DNA of 45,529 bases from Acidobacteriaceae bacterium (GCA_003151155.1 PLWX01000053.1:1-45529), one strand, 5' to 3'; positions 26,061-34,869 are shown, counted from the first letter of the stretch. Program-made: numbers and translations. The notes: generated by a model not told the origin, from the sequence alone.

Positions 26061-27521
26061 CTAGAACGCGACTTCTTTCAAGTCAGCGCGCGTGTTCTCG
26101 TAGGTAGTGTTGTAGGTGAGCAAAGCGGGATCGGGTTCGATGCCCCAATGACGGCACGCCGCTGCATAGATTTCGGGCCACCAATTCCGGTGCTCGGTAA
26201 GGCCGTCTTCCTTCCACTTCTTCCAATCCACCAGGATCTTCGACCAGGCCTTGTCGCCGTAGGCCATGGCTTCAGCTTGCGAACCGATCTCAGGAACGAT
26301 CCATTCGCGGCCGATCTTGGCATGAAGGATTTCGTCTGCCCAATCGAAGTCCTGGATCATCGCGGTCAAAGGATCGGCGGTGGCGATAGCCACTTTCCAC
26401 TCGTATTCCTTGCCCGTCTTCTTCGGCATCAACCCCTGCTCGATGGTGAACAGCACGGCGTGGCGCTCTTTAGAAGTGAGCATCGTATTGAGACCAAGCG
26501 ACCAAGTGAAGTTGAACGGAATGGCGGACCAATCGATGTCAAGGGAAACGAACCCGGTCTCGCCCATCATCGCGTGGCGCGCTTCATCCCAGAGCTGGCG
26601 CGTCATGTCGCGGTAATACTCCCACGGCTTATCGCCTGCTTCCGCCAGGATGCTAGCCATCATCTCGGGAACGTCGATTTCCCGCATGCGCTTGAAATAC
26701 AGCATGAGGGTCTTGGGAAGCGGAGCGATTTCCGGATTGAACAACATGGCCTCTGCGTTCACGCCCATGTTGTAGGGGTCCTTAAATCGGCCATCGCGCT
26801 TCGGAACGGGATCGTACTTGTACGGAGGCTCGGAAAATTGCCGCGACACCGCTTCGCCGGATGGCGGCTTCGTTCCGTCGAGCCCTCCAGCGGCGGCAAG
26901 CATACGATCGAGAACACCGAGCCACGGCTGAAGTTCCGCACGCTGGCTTTCGCTCACGAGGCATCGAACCGCCTCTGCACCGTACGACTGCAGGTCCTGC
27001 ATTTCCACCAGCGTCAAGCGGCAGATGCGATACGTAGCGTGATCGAAAAGGCGGTTCGTGTCCCGCGAAAGATCCTCGAGAGCGTGAACAATCGCAGGCA
27101 CAGCACGCTCGTAGAGGCCGAGCACCAGCGATTCCGGGGTCGGCGCGGCGAGCACCTCGTCGAAGAAAAGATCGAGCGAGGCGTCGGGAGACACCTCCAG
27201 TCCGTGCGGCGGCTGCCGCATCTCGCGGACGCGTGTCGCGAGTTCCCCGATGTGTTCGGCGCAGTAGTGGGCGTGAAGACTGAACGCCATTTTCAATTCG
27301 TAGATCGGCGTGCTCGTGACGCGCGATACGAACACGCGGTGCAACCGGCGCAGCGCCCAATGGAGCCGCTTCAAGCGCGACACCGATTCCGCGACGGTGA
27401 GACCTTTCGTGGTGGCCTCGAACATGGGGTGCAGGCCGACCAGCGGAGGAAGGCCTGCATAGCCGGTGTACGTATCCGCTAAATGCTTCTGCGAATGCCG
27501 AAGACGTTCGGCGTTAGACAT
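26061..27521 (-). CDS. Ferritin-like putative di-iron oxygenase (unrecognised family)
   Basis: A 486-residue, largely helical protein without signal peptide or membrane segment. Three helices carry possible carboxylate/His iron ligands. They are YELKMAFSLHAHYCAEH (Glu75, His83-90), VPEMMASILAEAG...WDEARHAMMGE (Glu286, Glu313, His316, the classic E..DExRH di-iron signature), and DWADEILHAKIGREW (Glu397, His400). This fits a four-helix di-iron carboxylate site as in ferritin-like oxygenases. I do not recognise the exact family and many members are probably annotated hypothetical. It is first in an operon with a flavin/[2Fe-2S] reductase and an alcohol dehydrogenase, the usual partners of a di-iron monooxygenase. 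A hydroxylation or O-demethylation role on a sugar is inferred from context. The start ATG at 27521 has GAGG upstream. Confidence 0.75.
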   Translation of the reverse strand: MSNAERLRHSQKHLADTYTGYAGLPPLVGLHPMFEATTKGLTVAESVSRLKRLHWALRRLHRVFVSRVTSTPIYELKMAFSLHAHYCAEHIGELATRVREMRQPPHGLEVSPDASLDLFFDEVLAAPTPESLVLGLYERAVPAIVHALEDLSRDTNRLFDHATYRICRLTLVEMQDLQSYGAEAVRCLVSESQRAELQPWLGVLDRMLAAAGGLDGTKPPSGEAVSRQFSEPPYKYDPVPKRDGRFKDPYNMGVNAEAMLFNPEIAPLPKTLMLYFKRMREIDVPEMMASILAEAGDKPWEYYRDMTRQLWDEARHAMMGETGFVSLDIDWSAIPFNFTWSLGLNTMLTSKERHAVLFTIEQGLMPKKTGKEYEWKVAIATADPLTAMIQDFDWADEILHAKIGREWIVPEIGSQAEAMAYGDKAWSKILVDWKKWKEDGLTEHRNWWPEIYAAACRHWGIEPDPALLTYNTTYENTRADLKEVAF

Positions 27522-27694
27522 TGTGCCGCCTCACTTTGTTCCCGAGTGCTTGGGTAGATCCACGACCAGTTGCCCCAAGAGTATTCGGCAGAAAAGCGAG
27601 TGTCCTCTCGCTGATTGACAGGAACATATGCTTCATTGACTCGATTTATCACAAATATGTTGGCAACTGTGCGAACGTAGTTACACTAATGCGC
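27522..27694. promoter_or_regulatory. Divergent control region between di-iron operon and AraC gene
   Basis: 173 bases separate the starts of the two divergent units. On the plus strand TTGGCA (27660-27665), a 16-base spacer and TACACT (27682-27687) form a plausible promoter for the AraC gene. Its predicted transcript start coincides with the ATG at 27695, suggesting a leaderless message. AraC regulators commonly bind such shared regions, so the operon on the minus strand is a likely target. Confidence 0.45.
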
Positions 27695-28657
27695 ATGAAG
27701 CCCTATTTCGAGAAAATTGCGGCTGGCCCATCCTCATTTACTGCTTTTCAGCGCAACGACCCGGAATTTTCGTTCTACTGGCACTATCATCCCGAATTCG
27801 AACTCACCTTGATCGTGGACAGTCACGGCCAAAGGCTGGTGGGAGATGGAATTGCGGATTACGGCCCGGGTGATCTGGTTCTGCTGGGGCCAAACGTTCC
27901 ACACAGTTGGCGTTCAGGTCCGGTGAAGTCGAGCGCGGGCGAGGTGCATCGAGCAGTGGTAGTGCAATTTCGCGAGGACTTTCAGGGCCAGCGCTTTTTT
28001 GAACTGCGGGAAATGGAAAATGTCGCAAGGCTTCTGCGGCACTCCTCGAACGGGCTTGCCTTCGGGCACACGGAGACTGGGGCGAAGGTCGCACATTATC
28101 TGCAGAAGCTGCCATCGGTTTCGCCGGCGAAGCGGTTGGTCCTACTGCTAACTGCGTTGGTGGACCTTGCCAGCGAATCGAAGGCTCAGGTGCTGTCGTC
28201 GCTGCGGGTGAGGCCCATCTGCCGGCTGGCCGACCAGCAACGCATCGATGCGATCTGCGTGTACCTGAACGATCACTTCGAAGAGGAGATCGACTTTAAG
28301 AAACTTTCCGAGCGGTTTCACATGGACCAGGCTTCGCTCTGCCGGTTCTTCAAGCGGGCGACAGGCCGGACGATGACGGCGTACTTGAATGAATTGCGGG
28401 TGGGCGCCGCCGCGCAGTTGTTAATCAACACCGACGAAAGCGTTCTGGACATTGCCTTCCGCGTTGGGTTCGGCAATTACTCCAACTTTAACCGCCAATT
28501 CAAGCGCATCAAAGGCTTCGGACCGCGCACCCTGCGCCGGCAATTCTCCCCGGATGCACAGCAGGATTTCAGCGACGAGCACGAACCTGAGACCCTGATG
28601 GCCGCCGTGATCGCCGAGAAAAGCGGTAAACCGGATATAGAAATCAATCAACTCTAG
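27695..28657 (+). CDS. AraC-family regulator with cupin sensor domain
   Basis: From the ATG at 27695 (or 27689) the product has about 320 residues. The N-terminal half is a cupin-like ligand domain (FYWHYHPEFELTLIVDSHGQRLVGDG, DLVLLGPNVPHSWRS), as in sugar-responsive AraC regulators. The C-terminal 100 residues hold two helix-turn-helix units; the second is IAFRVGFGNYSNFNRQFKR followed by G-PRTLRRQF. It should be a DNA-binding activator that senses a sugar or sugar derivative. The long frame back to 27521 is antisense-side extension without features and is rejected. It lies between the minus-strand operon it likely controls and the GH13 gene 67 bases downstream, which may be co-regulated. Confidence 0.88.
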   Translation: MKPYFEKIAAGPSSFTAFQRNDPEFSFYWHYHPEFELTLIVDSHGQRLVGDGIADYGPGDLVLLGPNVPHSWRSGPVKSSAGEVHRAVVVQFREDFQGQRFFELREMENVARLLRHSSNGLAFGHTETGAKVAHYLQKLPSVSPAKRLVLLLTALVDLASESKAQVLSSLRVRPICRLADQQRIDAICVYLNDHFEEEIDFKKLSERFHMDQASLCRFFKRATGRTMTAYLNELRVGAAAQLLINTDESVLDIAFRVGFGNYSNFNRQFKRIKGFGPRTLRRQFSPDAQQDFSDEHEPETLMAAVIAEKSGKPDIEINQL

Positions 28658-28724
28658 CCAAGATGCGCCGCCGGCGCTTGCATAGCATGTGGACGGTGTA
28701 ACTCCGTGCAAAGGAAACGCTGCG

Positions 28725-30866
28725 ATGCGATCAGGTTTGCTCCGTCGTTTTACCTCCGTAGCAATATTCGGCCTGCTTCTTACTTCCCTCCCGCTCTTCG
28801 CACAGGATTTCAAGAAAGAGGTGATCTACCAGATCATCACCGACCGCTTTTTTGACGGCGATCCGGCCAACAACGATCCTCCCCAAAGCAAAGGAATGTA
28901 CGATCCCACCAAAACGAATTGGCAAGCGTATTGGGGCGGGGACCTGGCGGGCATCGAGGCAAAGCTTCCCTACTTGCACGACATGGGGGTCACCGCGCTA
29001 TGGATCTCGCCGCCCGTGGACAACTCGAACCGGCCGTGGATGGGACCGGAAGGCAAGCCTGTCCCTTACCTGTTTGCTCCGTATCACGGCTACGGCGCGC
29101 GCGACTTCAAGCGGATCGATGAGCACTTCGGCAGCGCCGAGAACGACTGGAAAGCGTTCGATTCGATGGTAGCGGCGGCCCACAAGTTGGGGATGAAAAT
29201 CATTGTCGATTTTTCGCCGAACGATACGAACCTGATTAACACCGGCGAATTCGGGACGGTGTATGACGATGGCAAGTTGCTCGGAAACTACGCCGACGAT
29301 ACGAAGCACCTCTATCATCACAACGGACCGGTGACCGACTGGCACGACCGCTATCAAATCCAGTACCACAATGTTTACGATCTCGCCGACTTCGACCACA
29401 TGAACCCCATCGTCGATCGCTACATCAAGGAAGCGATCACGCGGTTCGAGGACCACGGGGTGGATGCATTTCGTATCGATGCGGTGAAGCATATGTCATG
29501 GGGATGGGTGTACAGCCTGGCCGACACGGCACGCGCGCACCGTCCTGCGTTCGTGTTTGCAGAGTGGTTCCAGGAGGGCCTTAGCGATTCGATGTATCCG
29601 GATTCCGTGAAGTTCTCGAACAACAGCGGAATTCCCCTGCTGGACTATCCATTGGCGTTGGCGACGCGCGAGGTGTTTGCAAATGATAAGGGCTTCAAGT
29701 TGATCTGCAAGGTCCTGGCGGAGCAGGACCGAAACTTCGCCTATCCGCGCGATCTGGTGACCTTCGTGGACAACCACGACATTCCGAGGCTTCTCAGCGT
29801 CAACAACAATCCGAACCGGTTGAATGAAGCGACCGCGTTTGTGTTGACGGCGCGGGGAATTCCAATCGTCTATTACGGCGATGAACAGTACCTGCACAAC
29901 GATACGAACAAAGGATTGGACCCCTATACGCGTCCGTGGATGTCGTCGTATGACGAAAATTCGAAGGGATTCAAACTGGTGCAGCAGCTCACGGCGTTGC
30001 GAAAGAGCAATGACGCTCTCGCCTATGGCACGATGCGCACTCTCTGGGCCGACGACGACACCTATGTATTCGAGCGCAAATTTGGTGGCGACGTGGTTCT
30101 GGTGGCGATCAACAAGAACGAGAAGGATGCAGCCACGGCAAGAACGATCCAGACCGTACTTCCGGTAGGAGAGTACTCGGACGTGCTCCACGGCCTTCTG
30201 GGTGGAGGCTCGTTACAGATCAGCGGCGAAAATGCGGCTTCCGGAGTTACGGTGGGCTTACCACCTCATTCGGTTTCGGTGTGGCAGTCGCGTTCCGAAG
30301 CAAAGCATCCGGAAGCAGGATCGATCGAGCCGTTCGTCGGAGAGGCGGACATGAACATCTCGATCGCCGGAGAAAACTTCGGACACGGCAAAGGGAAGGT
30401 CCGCTTTGGCGACACGGAAGCACAGATTGTGCGCTGGACGGAAACGGAAGTGACCGCGCGAGTCCCGAAGCTGCCGAGTGGTTCATACCCGGTAACGATC
30501 GCTGACGACGCCGGAGATGCCGCCGCGCCTCTCAACTTCACCGTACACCAAGCACGGCTGATTCCAGTGACATTCACGGTTCAGGATGTTCCCGCGCTCA
30601 AAGATGAGGAGCAGCTTTATCTCACCGGCAACATGCCGGAACTGGGAATGTGGAAGACCTCGAAGGAGGTAGCTTCCGGACCGTTCCTCTGCCCCAAGGC
30701 GCCGGAGTGTTGCCTCGATATCTCGGTACCCGCGGGCGCATCGCTCGATTATCGATACTTCATTCTCGCCAAAGATGGGACGGTGCGCTGGCAGGAAACG
30801 AAGAACCATCCTTATTCCGTTCCCACCAGCGGCACCGGCGGCGTCAAGAACTCCGTCAAGCCGTAA
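28725..30866 (+). CDS. Secreted CGTase-like GH13 enzyme with IPT/TIG and CBM20 domains
   Basis: Start at the ATG at 28725 (AAGGAA, eight-base spacing) gives 713 residues with a signal peptide (VAIFGLLLTSLPLFAQ). The domain order is that of cyclodextrin glucanotransferases and maltogenic amylases: GH13 barrel, beta domain, IPT/TIG domain (about 540-625) and a starch-binding CBM20 at the end. Catalytic residues are Asp252 (FRIDAVKH), Glu280 (FVFAEW) and Asp352 (FVDNHD). Unusually, the region I motif, normally ending in NH, reads DFSPNDT, so a subsite -1 histidine kept in nearly all GH13 enzymes is Asp. The enzyme should work outside the inner membrane on alpha-1,4-glucan. It converges with the UroD-like gene, 22 bases between stops. 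Confidence 0.9.
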   Translation: MRSGLLRRFTSVAIFGLLLTSLPLFAQDFKKEVIYQIITDRFFDGDPANNDPPQSKGMYDPTKTNWQAYWGGDLAGIEAKLPYLHDMGVTALWISPPVDNSNRPWMGPEGKPVPYLFAPYHGYGARDFKRIDEHFGSAENDWKAFDSMVAAAHKLGMKIIVDFSPNDTNLINTGEFGTVYDDGKLLGNYADDTKHLYHHNGPVTDWHDRYQIQYHNVYDLADFDHMNPIVDRYIKEAITRFEDHGVDAFRIDAVKHMSWGWVYSLADTARAHRPAFVFAEWFQEGLSDSMYPDSVKFSNNSGIPLLDYPLALATREVFANDKGFKLICKVLAEQDRNFAYPRDLVTFVDNHDIPRLLSVNNNPNRLNEATAFVLTARGIPIVYYGDEQYLHNDTNKGLDPYTRPWMSSYDENSKGFKLVQQLTALRKSNDALAYGTMRTLWADDDTYVFERKFGGDVVLVAINKNEKDAATARTIQTVLPVGEYSDVLHGLLGGGSLQISGENAASGVTVGLPPHSVSVWQSRSEAKHPEAGSIEPFVGEADMNISIAGENFGHGKGKVRFGDTEAQIVRWTETEVTARVPKLPSGSYPVTIADDAGDAAAPLNFTVHQARLIPVTFTVQDVPALKDEEQLYLTGNMPELGMWKTSKEVASGPFLCPKAPECCLDISVPAGASLDYRYFILAKDGTVRWQETKNHPYSVPTSGTGGVKNSVKP

Positions 30867-30888
30867 GCGCGATGCGCGCCCGGAGTGC

Positions 30889-31920
30889 TTACACAGGGGT
30901 CAGGCGCGCATCTTCGAGTGAATGGGCGAATTCGCGAAGCGCATCCATGTTCGCGATCGGCGTGCTGCGGGGAACCTCGCAGCCGGCGGAAATGATATGG
31001 TTCGATCCACATGCGCGATAACAGGCTTCGGCAGCAGCTCTCACCTCTTCGGGAGTCCCTCGCTCCATAACGGAAACGGTGGGAATATTTCCAAGGATGA
31101 TGGCACGCGGGCCCATGCGGGCTCGCGCAATCTCGAGTGAAACCGGAGAGTCGATGTCGTGAATGTCGTAATCGAGTTGCGCGCGCGCTTCGCAGATCTT
31201 GGTCGTGTTTCCGCAGATGTGAGAACGTGTCTTCAGGCCAAAGGAGCGTAGGGCTGCGAGCAGCTTCCGGTGATGCGGCACGATCATCTCCTCGAATATC
31301 CTTTTCCCAACCAGCGATGAGGGAGCGTCGCCAACGCCCATTAGATCGACACCGGCATCCCGCTGCGCGCGGGCGAACTCAATCGCCACTTCGGTTACAA
31401 AACTCATCAGATCGGTAACGAAAGCCGGATCATCGTAGAAATCTGTCATCAGATTGTTGATGCCGCGAATATCCGCTGCCAGCGCGCAAGGGCCTTCGAC
31501 CCATCCCTCGACCACAGTCTGTTGCCCAGCCTTCTCCTTCAAGAGTGCCGCGGCGTTTATGCGGTCAAGCATCCGGCCGCCGCTGAGGGGATCGGGAACC
31601 TTCAACGCGAGGAGTTTCGACTTGTCGGTGAGCAGAGCCTCGCTTTCCACGAATGCCGGGGGTTGATCGTCGAAGAACCGCACCGGCGCGCCGAGGTCAC
31701 CGGCTTCTCGCGCCGGGTCGGAGATACAGGAGACGAAATCCAGATCGAAACGTTCCGCGGTGCGGAGCTGGCCTTCGACCAGAACGCGGTAATCGCTGAC
31801 ATAGCGCGAGTACTTCACGCCAATCTGGTCGGCAGCGAACATCATGGTGATCGGCATCAGGGGAACACGGTCCACCGGACGCCCTTCCAGCAAAGCAAAC
31901 ACGCGCTCACGGCTGTTCAC
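30889..31920 (-). CDS. UroD/MtaA-family corrinoid:acceptor methyltransferase
   Basis: A 343-residue UroD-fold protein starting at GTG 31920. The zinc site of the methyltransferase branch is intact: His234 and Cys236 (SHICGNT) and Cys314 (SAGCEVP), the H-x-C...C pattern of MtaA/MtbA/CmuA-type enzymes that true uroporphyrinogen decarboxylases lack. Such enzymes carry a methyl group from a corrinoid protein to a thiol or, in bacteria, possibly to tetrahydrofolate. It is the last gene of the cluster that also encodes MtaB-, MtaC- and RACo-like proteins, 12 bases after DUF1638. The methyl acceptor is unknown; coenzyme M is unlikely in an acidobacterium but cannot be excluded. Confidence 0.85.
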   Translation of the reverse strand: MNSRERVFALLEGRPVDRVPLMPITMMFAADQIGVKYSRYVSDYRVLVEGQLRTAERFDLDFVSCISDPAREAGDLGAPVRFFDDQPPAFVESEALLTDKSKLLALKVPDPLSGGRMLDRINAAALLKEKAGQQTVVEGWVEGPCALAADIRGINNLMTDFYDDPAFVTDLMSFVTEVAIEFARAQRDAGVDLMGVGDAPSSLVGKRIFEEMIVPHHRKLLAALRSFGLKTRSHICGNTTKICEARAQLDYDIHDIDSPVSLEIARARMGPRAIILGNIPTVSVMERGTPEEVRAAAEACYRACGSNHIISAGCEVPRSTPIANMDALREFAHSLEDARLTPV

Positions 31921-31932
31921 GATAGGAGCCCT

Positions 31933-32673
31933 CTACTTTCTAACGTTTGCCTCTCCCGGAACGGCAGCCAGGATGTTCTCATCGTAAGAAGCTGCAGTTC
32001 GACATCTTGGAGGCACGATCAAGAAATCATCTGCCCAGTCGCCGCTCAGCATTCTATGAAAAATACGCAGCGAACCAGGCAGTTCTTCGTACGTCCATTG
32101 CTTGTCATGCGCTTCGTTGCGTGCTTTCGCAGCGAAGGAGTCGTTCGGTTCGAGGCCGGTTCGAATGAATGTGAGGCGCGAGTAAGAGCGGCTGTACTGC
32201 TGGAATTGCTCGTAAAGATAACTGCCAGCATCCTCTCCATACTGCGCGACAAACGTTCCCAGCGGTGTGTTCACGCCCAAGCTCGAGAGCTGAGTGTGCA
32301 TTTCTTCGCTGCGTTCCACCCATCCCAACGACCGAAAGAGTGTTCCCGGATGCGCCTCGAAGTACTTGCGAAAGGCTTTTCGTCCGCCCGTCAGCAGGGT
32401 AATGCAATCGTGCGCGCGCGGAAGCACCAGTGGGACAGTGCGGGCTAGCAGCCCGGCAGTTCCGTTGCCGCACAGGCCATAACCGATGAGGATGTAATCA
32501 TGCCCATCGGCGCAGGCGTCAATCGATTGTTGAATGCGATCGCGCATGGCAACGCCGCCAGATTCATGCAGTCCGGCGGGCAAGTACTCGGCGTCAATCA
32601 GGTGCCGAGAGTGCAGAATCGCGTCGCTGAGTTCCCGCACGAGCATCGAGCATCCGATGAGTTTCAGGCGCAC
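31933..32673 (-). CDS. DUF1638 protein linked to corrinoid methyltransferases
   Basis: Start GTG at 32673, four bases past the stop of the upstream gene, gives 246 residues. The DUF1638 pattern is visible: KLIGCSMLVREL at the start, YILIGYGLCGNGTAGL, VPLVLPRAHDCITLLTGGR, and a Cys near the C-terminus (PPRCRTAAS). The conserved Cys at positions 9, about 82 and about 104, with His-Asp near the last, could form a metal or thiolate site. DUF1638 genes are repeatedly found with corrinoid methyltransferase genes, so a supporting step such as corrinoid handling, redox repair or methyl transfer is a reasonable inference. No reaction is established. Confidence 0.8.
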   Translation of the reverse strand: MRLKLIGCSMLVRELSDAILHSRHLIDAEYLPAGLHESGGVAMRDRIQQSIDACADGHDYILIGYGLCGNGTAGLLARTVPLVLPRAHDCITLLTGGRKAFRKYFEAHPGTLFRSLGWVERSEEMHTQLSSLGVNTPLGTFVAQYGEDAGSYLYEQFQQYSRSYSRLTFIRTGLEPNDSFAAKARNEAHDKQWTYEELPGSLRIFHRMLSGDWADDFLIVPPRCRTAASYDENILAAVPGEANVRK

Positions 32674-32677
32674 AGGT

Positions 32678-34210
32678 TCACCCGGCCATCTCCCGCACGA
32701 GCCGCTGCACTGGCGATTGCTCGGAAGATGGCAACTCTGGGAACGCGAGACTTTCGGCGAAAGTCTCCTGGAAGCGGGGATCGGATGCGAGGCTGACATG
32801 CCGGCAGATCCGGAGCACGTCTTCGTATCTCTGCGTGAGCAGCGTCTTTGCTCCGCGCAGCGCGGTGTTTCCCGCCGCGTGGATCCGTTTGGCGTCGAAG
32901 GCTAACAGACCGATACGGATGGCGCTTTGTGCGCTCACGTAGTTTCCGAAAGCGCCCGAGAGATAGATCGCTTCGACATCGCCCATCGCAGCGCCCCAGC
33001 GATCGAGGAGTATCCTCACTCCGGCGGCAATCGCGCCCTTAGCGAGTTGCAGTTCGCGCACATCCCGCTGCGTAAGCCGTACCTCGCCGGCAATCGAAAG
33101 TGCCGGTGCTTTTTGGCTAAACCTGCCGCTGGCGCGAATTTCCTGACCCTCCAGCAGGCAAGCAACGGCATCGACCAGACCGCTGCCGCACAGGCCGCAC
33201 GGCTCGGTGTCGCCGATCACGGAGCAACACAACTCTTTTCCGCGCAAGGAAACGTGAGATATCGCGCCGGTCACTGCGCGCATACCCATGGAAATGTTGC
33301 CCGCTTCGAAAGCTGTTCCCGCGGCCGTCGATGCGCAGAGAATTCCAGTTTCATTTCCTATTGCGATTTCGCCATTGGTTCCGAGATCGATCAATGCGCG
33401 CAACTGCGGCCCGCGATTCAAACCAACTGCGACAATGCCCGCCAGGATGTCCGAGCCCACAAATCCGCCAATGGCAGATAAGAATCTGACCTTCGCTTCC
33501 GGCGAAAGGTTCCAGCCCAGTATCAGTGGCGAGAGTTGCTGCTCGCCAGAAGATGAGGATTGAAAAGGAACATGCGAGAGTGGCGCGACGTCTAACCCGC
33601 AGAAGAGGTGATGCATGACGGTGTTGCCGACAAGGACAACTTCCGCGATCTGCGAGGCTCGTCCCTCGGCAAGATCGCGAATCATCGCGCCCACGCATGA
33701 GCGAATCGGCGCAGTAAGATCGGCGCCGTGCATGGCATTTTCCATGCGGCTCATAATGTCGGACCCATAGGCCGCCTGGGGATTCAGGTTGCTCTGCACT
33801 CCGAGCACTTGCCCGGTCTGCAAATCGAGTAATTGCGCGACAACCGTCGTTGTGCCAAGGTCGACGGCGACGCCCAGCCCAGTTGTGTTGCGGGCGGGGC
33901 CGGCAGTGTCGTCCCCGAGAATCGTGGGTTTCCATTGATCGACTTCGAGAGTCAGTGATTCGCCGGCGCAGAGATGGCATCCAAGCCGCCATCCCGCCGC
34001 AAGATCTGCCTCCGAGAAGAAAGCCGAATCGTCGGGGGTAATCGCCGCCAGCCCGCTGATGGTGCGAATCCGGCAGCCGCCACAGCGTTCCCGGCCGCTG
34101 CACGGGAACTCGAGTCCGTGCGCGGACAGAGCATTGCGCAGGGGAGCGCCGCGCTCTACCGAAAAGGCGACGCCCGCCGGATGAAGTTCCACTCGCACAA
34201 CATCACGCAT
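32678..34210 (-). CDS. RACo-like corrinoid activator (2Fe-2S plus ASKHA/DUF4445)
   Basis: From the ATG at 34210 the product has 510 residues. An N-terminal plant-type [2Fe-2S] domain has ligands Cys37, Cys43, Cys46 (PCSGRERCGGC) and Cys78/81. An ASKHA/DUF4445 ATPase follows, with VAVDLGTTTVVAQLLD (about 113), LIDLGTNGEIAIGN and IYLSGAFGNYVS. This is the layout of reductive activators of corrinoid proteins such as RACo and RamA-like regenerators: ATP use drives electron transfer from the iron-sulfur cluster to cob(II)amide that has lost activity. It lies 14 bases after the corrinoid protein gene. Its presence implies that the corrinoid protein really cycles through Co(I), where accidental oxidation has to be repaired. 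Confidence 0.9.
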   Translation of the reverse strand: MRDVVRVELHPAGVAFSVERGAPLRNALSAHGLEFPCSGRERCGGCRIRTISGLAAITPDDSAFFSEADLAAGWRLGCHLCAGESLTLEVDQWKPTILGDDTAGPARNTTGLGVAVDLGTTTVVAQLLDLQTGQVLGVQSNLNPQAAYGSDIMSRMENAMHGADLTAPIRSCVGAMIRDLAEGRASQIAEVVLVGNTVMHHLFCGLDVAPLSHVPFQSSSSGEQQLSPLILGWNLSPEAKVRFLSAIGGFVGSDILAGIVAVGLNRGPQLRALIDLGTNGEIAIGNETGILCASTAAGTAFEAGNISMGMRAVTGAISHVSLRGKELCCSVIGDTEPCGLCGSGLVDAVACLLEGQEIRASGRFSQKAPALSIAGEVRLTQRDVRELQLAKGAIAAGVRILLDRWGAAMGDVEAIYLSGAFGNYVSAQSAIRIGLLAFDAKRIHAAGNTALRGAKTLLTQRYEDVLRICRHVSLASDPRFQETFAESLAFPELPSSEQSPVQRLVREMAG

Positions 34211-34224
34211 GACAGAGTAACCAA

Positions 34225-34869
34225 CTAGGCTGCGGGTCGAGCGCAAATCTCGCGCGCGACGGTCACTGCGACTCTGGCAGTTTCGCCATATCCGTCAGCT
34301 CCAATTTGTTTTGCGAACTCGCGGGTTACCGGGGCGCCCCCGACCAGTATCTTCACAGAGTGCCGGACGCCGGCATTCGCTAACGCATCAATCGTCGTTT
34401 TCATCGCCGGCATGGTCACGGTGAGCAGCGCCGAGAGGCAAAGGATATCGGGTGACTTCGTCCGCACCGCGTCGATGAACTTTTCGGGCGGCACATCGAC
34501 ACCGAGATCGGTGACTTCGAATCCGGCGCCTTCCAGCATGGAGATGACAAGGTTCTTGCCGATATCGTGCAGGTCGCCCTGCACCGTTCCAATGACAACG
34601 CGGCCAGTGGGTTGCGTGCCGGCTTCCGCCAGCAAGGGACGAATCAGTTCCAGCGCGCCTTTCATGGCGCGTCCGGCAAGCAGAAGCTCGGGGACGAAGT
34701 ACTCCTGTTCCTCGTAGAGTTTTCCTACTTCGTTCATCGCGGGGATCATGACGTCGTTGATCAGTATCCCGGGATTGATCTTTTCGTCGATTGCCCGGCG
34801 AGTGATCGCCACGGCGATCTTTGCATCTCCTGTCAAAATCGCTTCGTATAGTTGTTTCAAATCAGCCAT
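34225..34869 (-). CDS. mtaC: Methyltransferase cognate corrinoid protein (MtaC-like)
   Basis: Start ATG 34869 (AAGGAA, eight-base spacing) gives 214 residues. A helical cap domain (residues 1-85) precedes a B12-binding Rossmann domain with the cobalt-ligand motif GDLHDIGKN (Asp99, His101, Gly104), SALLTVTM and the GGAP-T--FA-QIGADGYG end motif. This is the form of corrinoid proteins that shuttle methyl groups between MtaB/MtmB-type and MtaA-type enzymes. It starts 35 bases after the MtaB-like gene and so is very likely its partner. The methyl donor is set by the MtaB-like enzyme, not by this protein. Confidence 0.92.
   Translation of the reverse strand: MADLKQLYEAILTGDAKIAVAITRRAIDEKINPGILINDVMIPAMNEVGKLYEEQEYFVPELLLAGRAMKGALELIRPLLAEAGTQPTGRVVIGTVQGDLHDIGKNLVISMLEGAGFEVTDLGVDVPPEKFIDAVRTKSPDILCLSALLTVTMPAMKTTIDALANAGVRHSVKILVGGAPVTREFAKQIGADGYGETARVAVTVAREICARPAA

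Noticed and set aside
26031-27482. 483-codon open frame on the plus strand
   Set aside because: Antisense to the di-iron gene; its composition is that expected of a reversed GC-rich gene and no ribosome site precedes it.
30889-31920. Reading the UroD-fold protein as heme biosynthesis HemE
   Set aside because: It carries the H-x-C...C zinc site of methyltransferases and is located in a corrinoid operon, which HemE is not.
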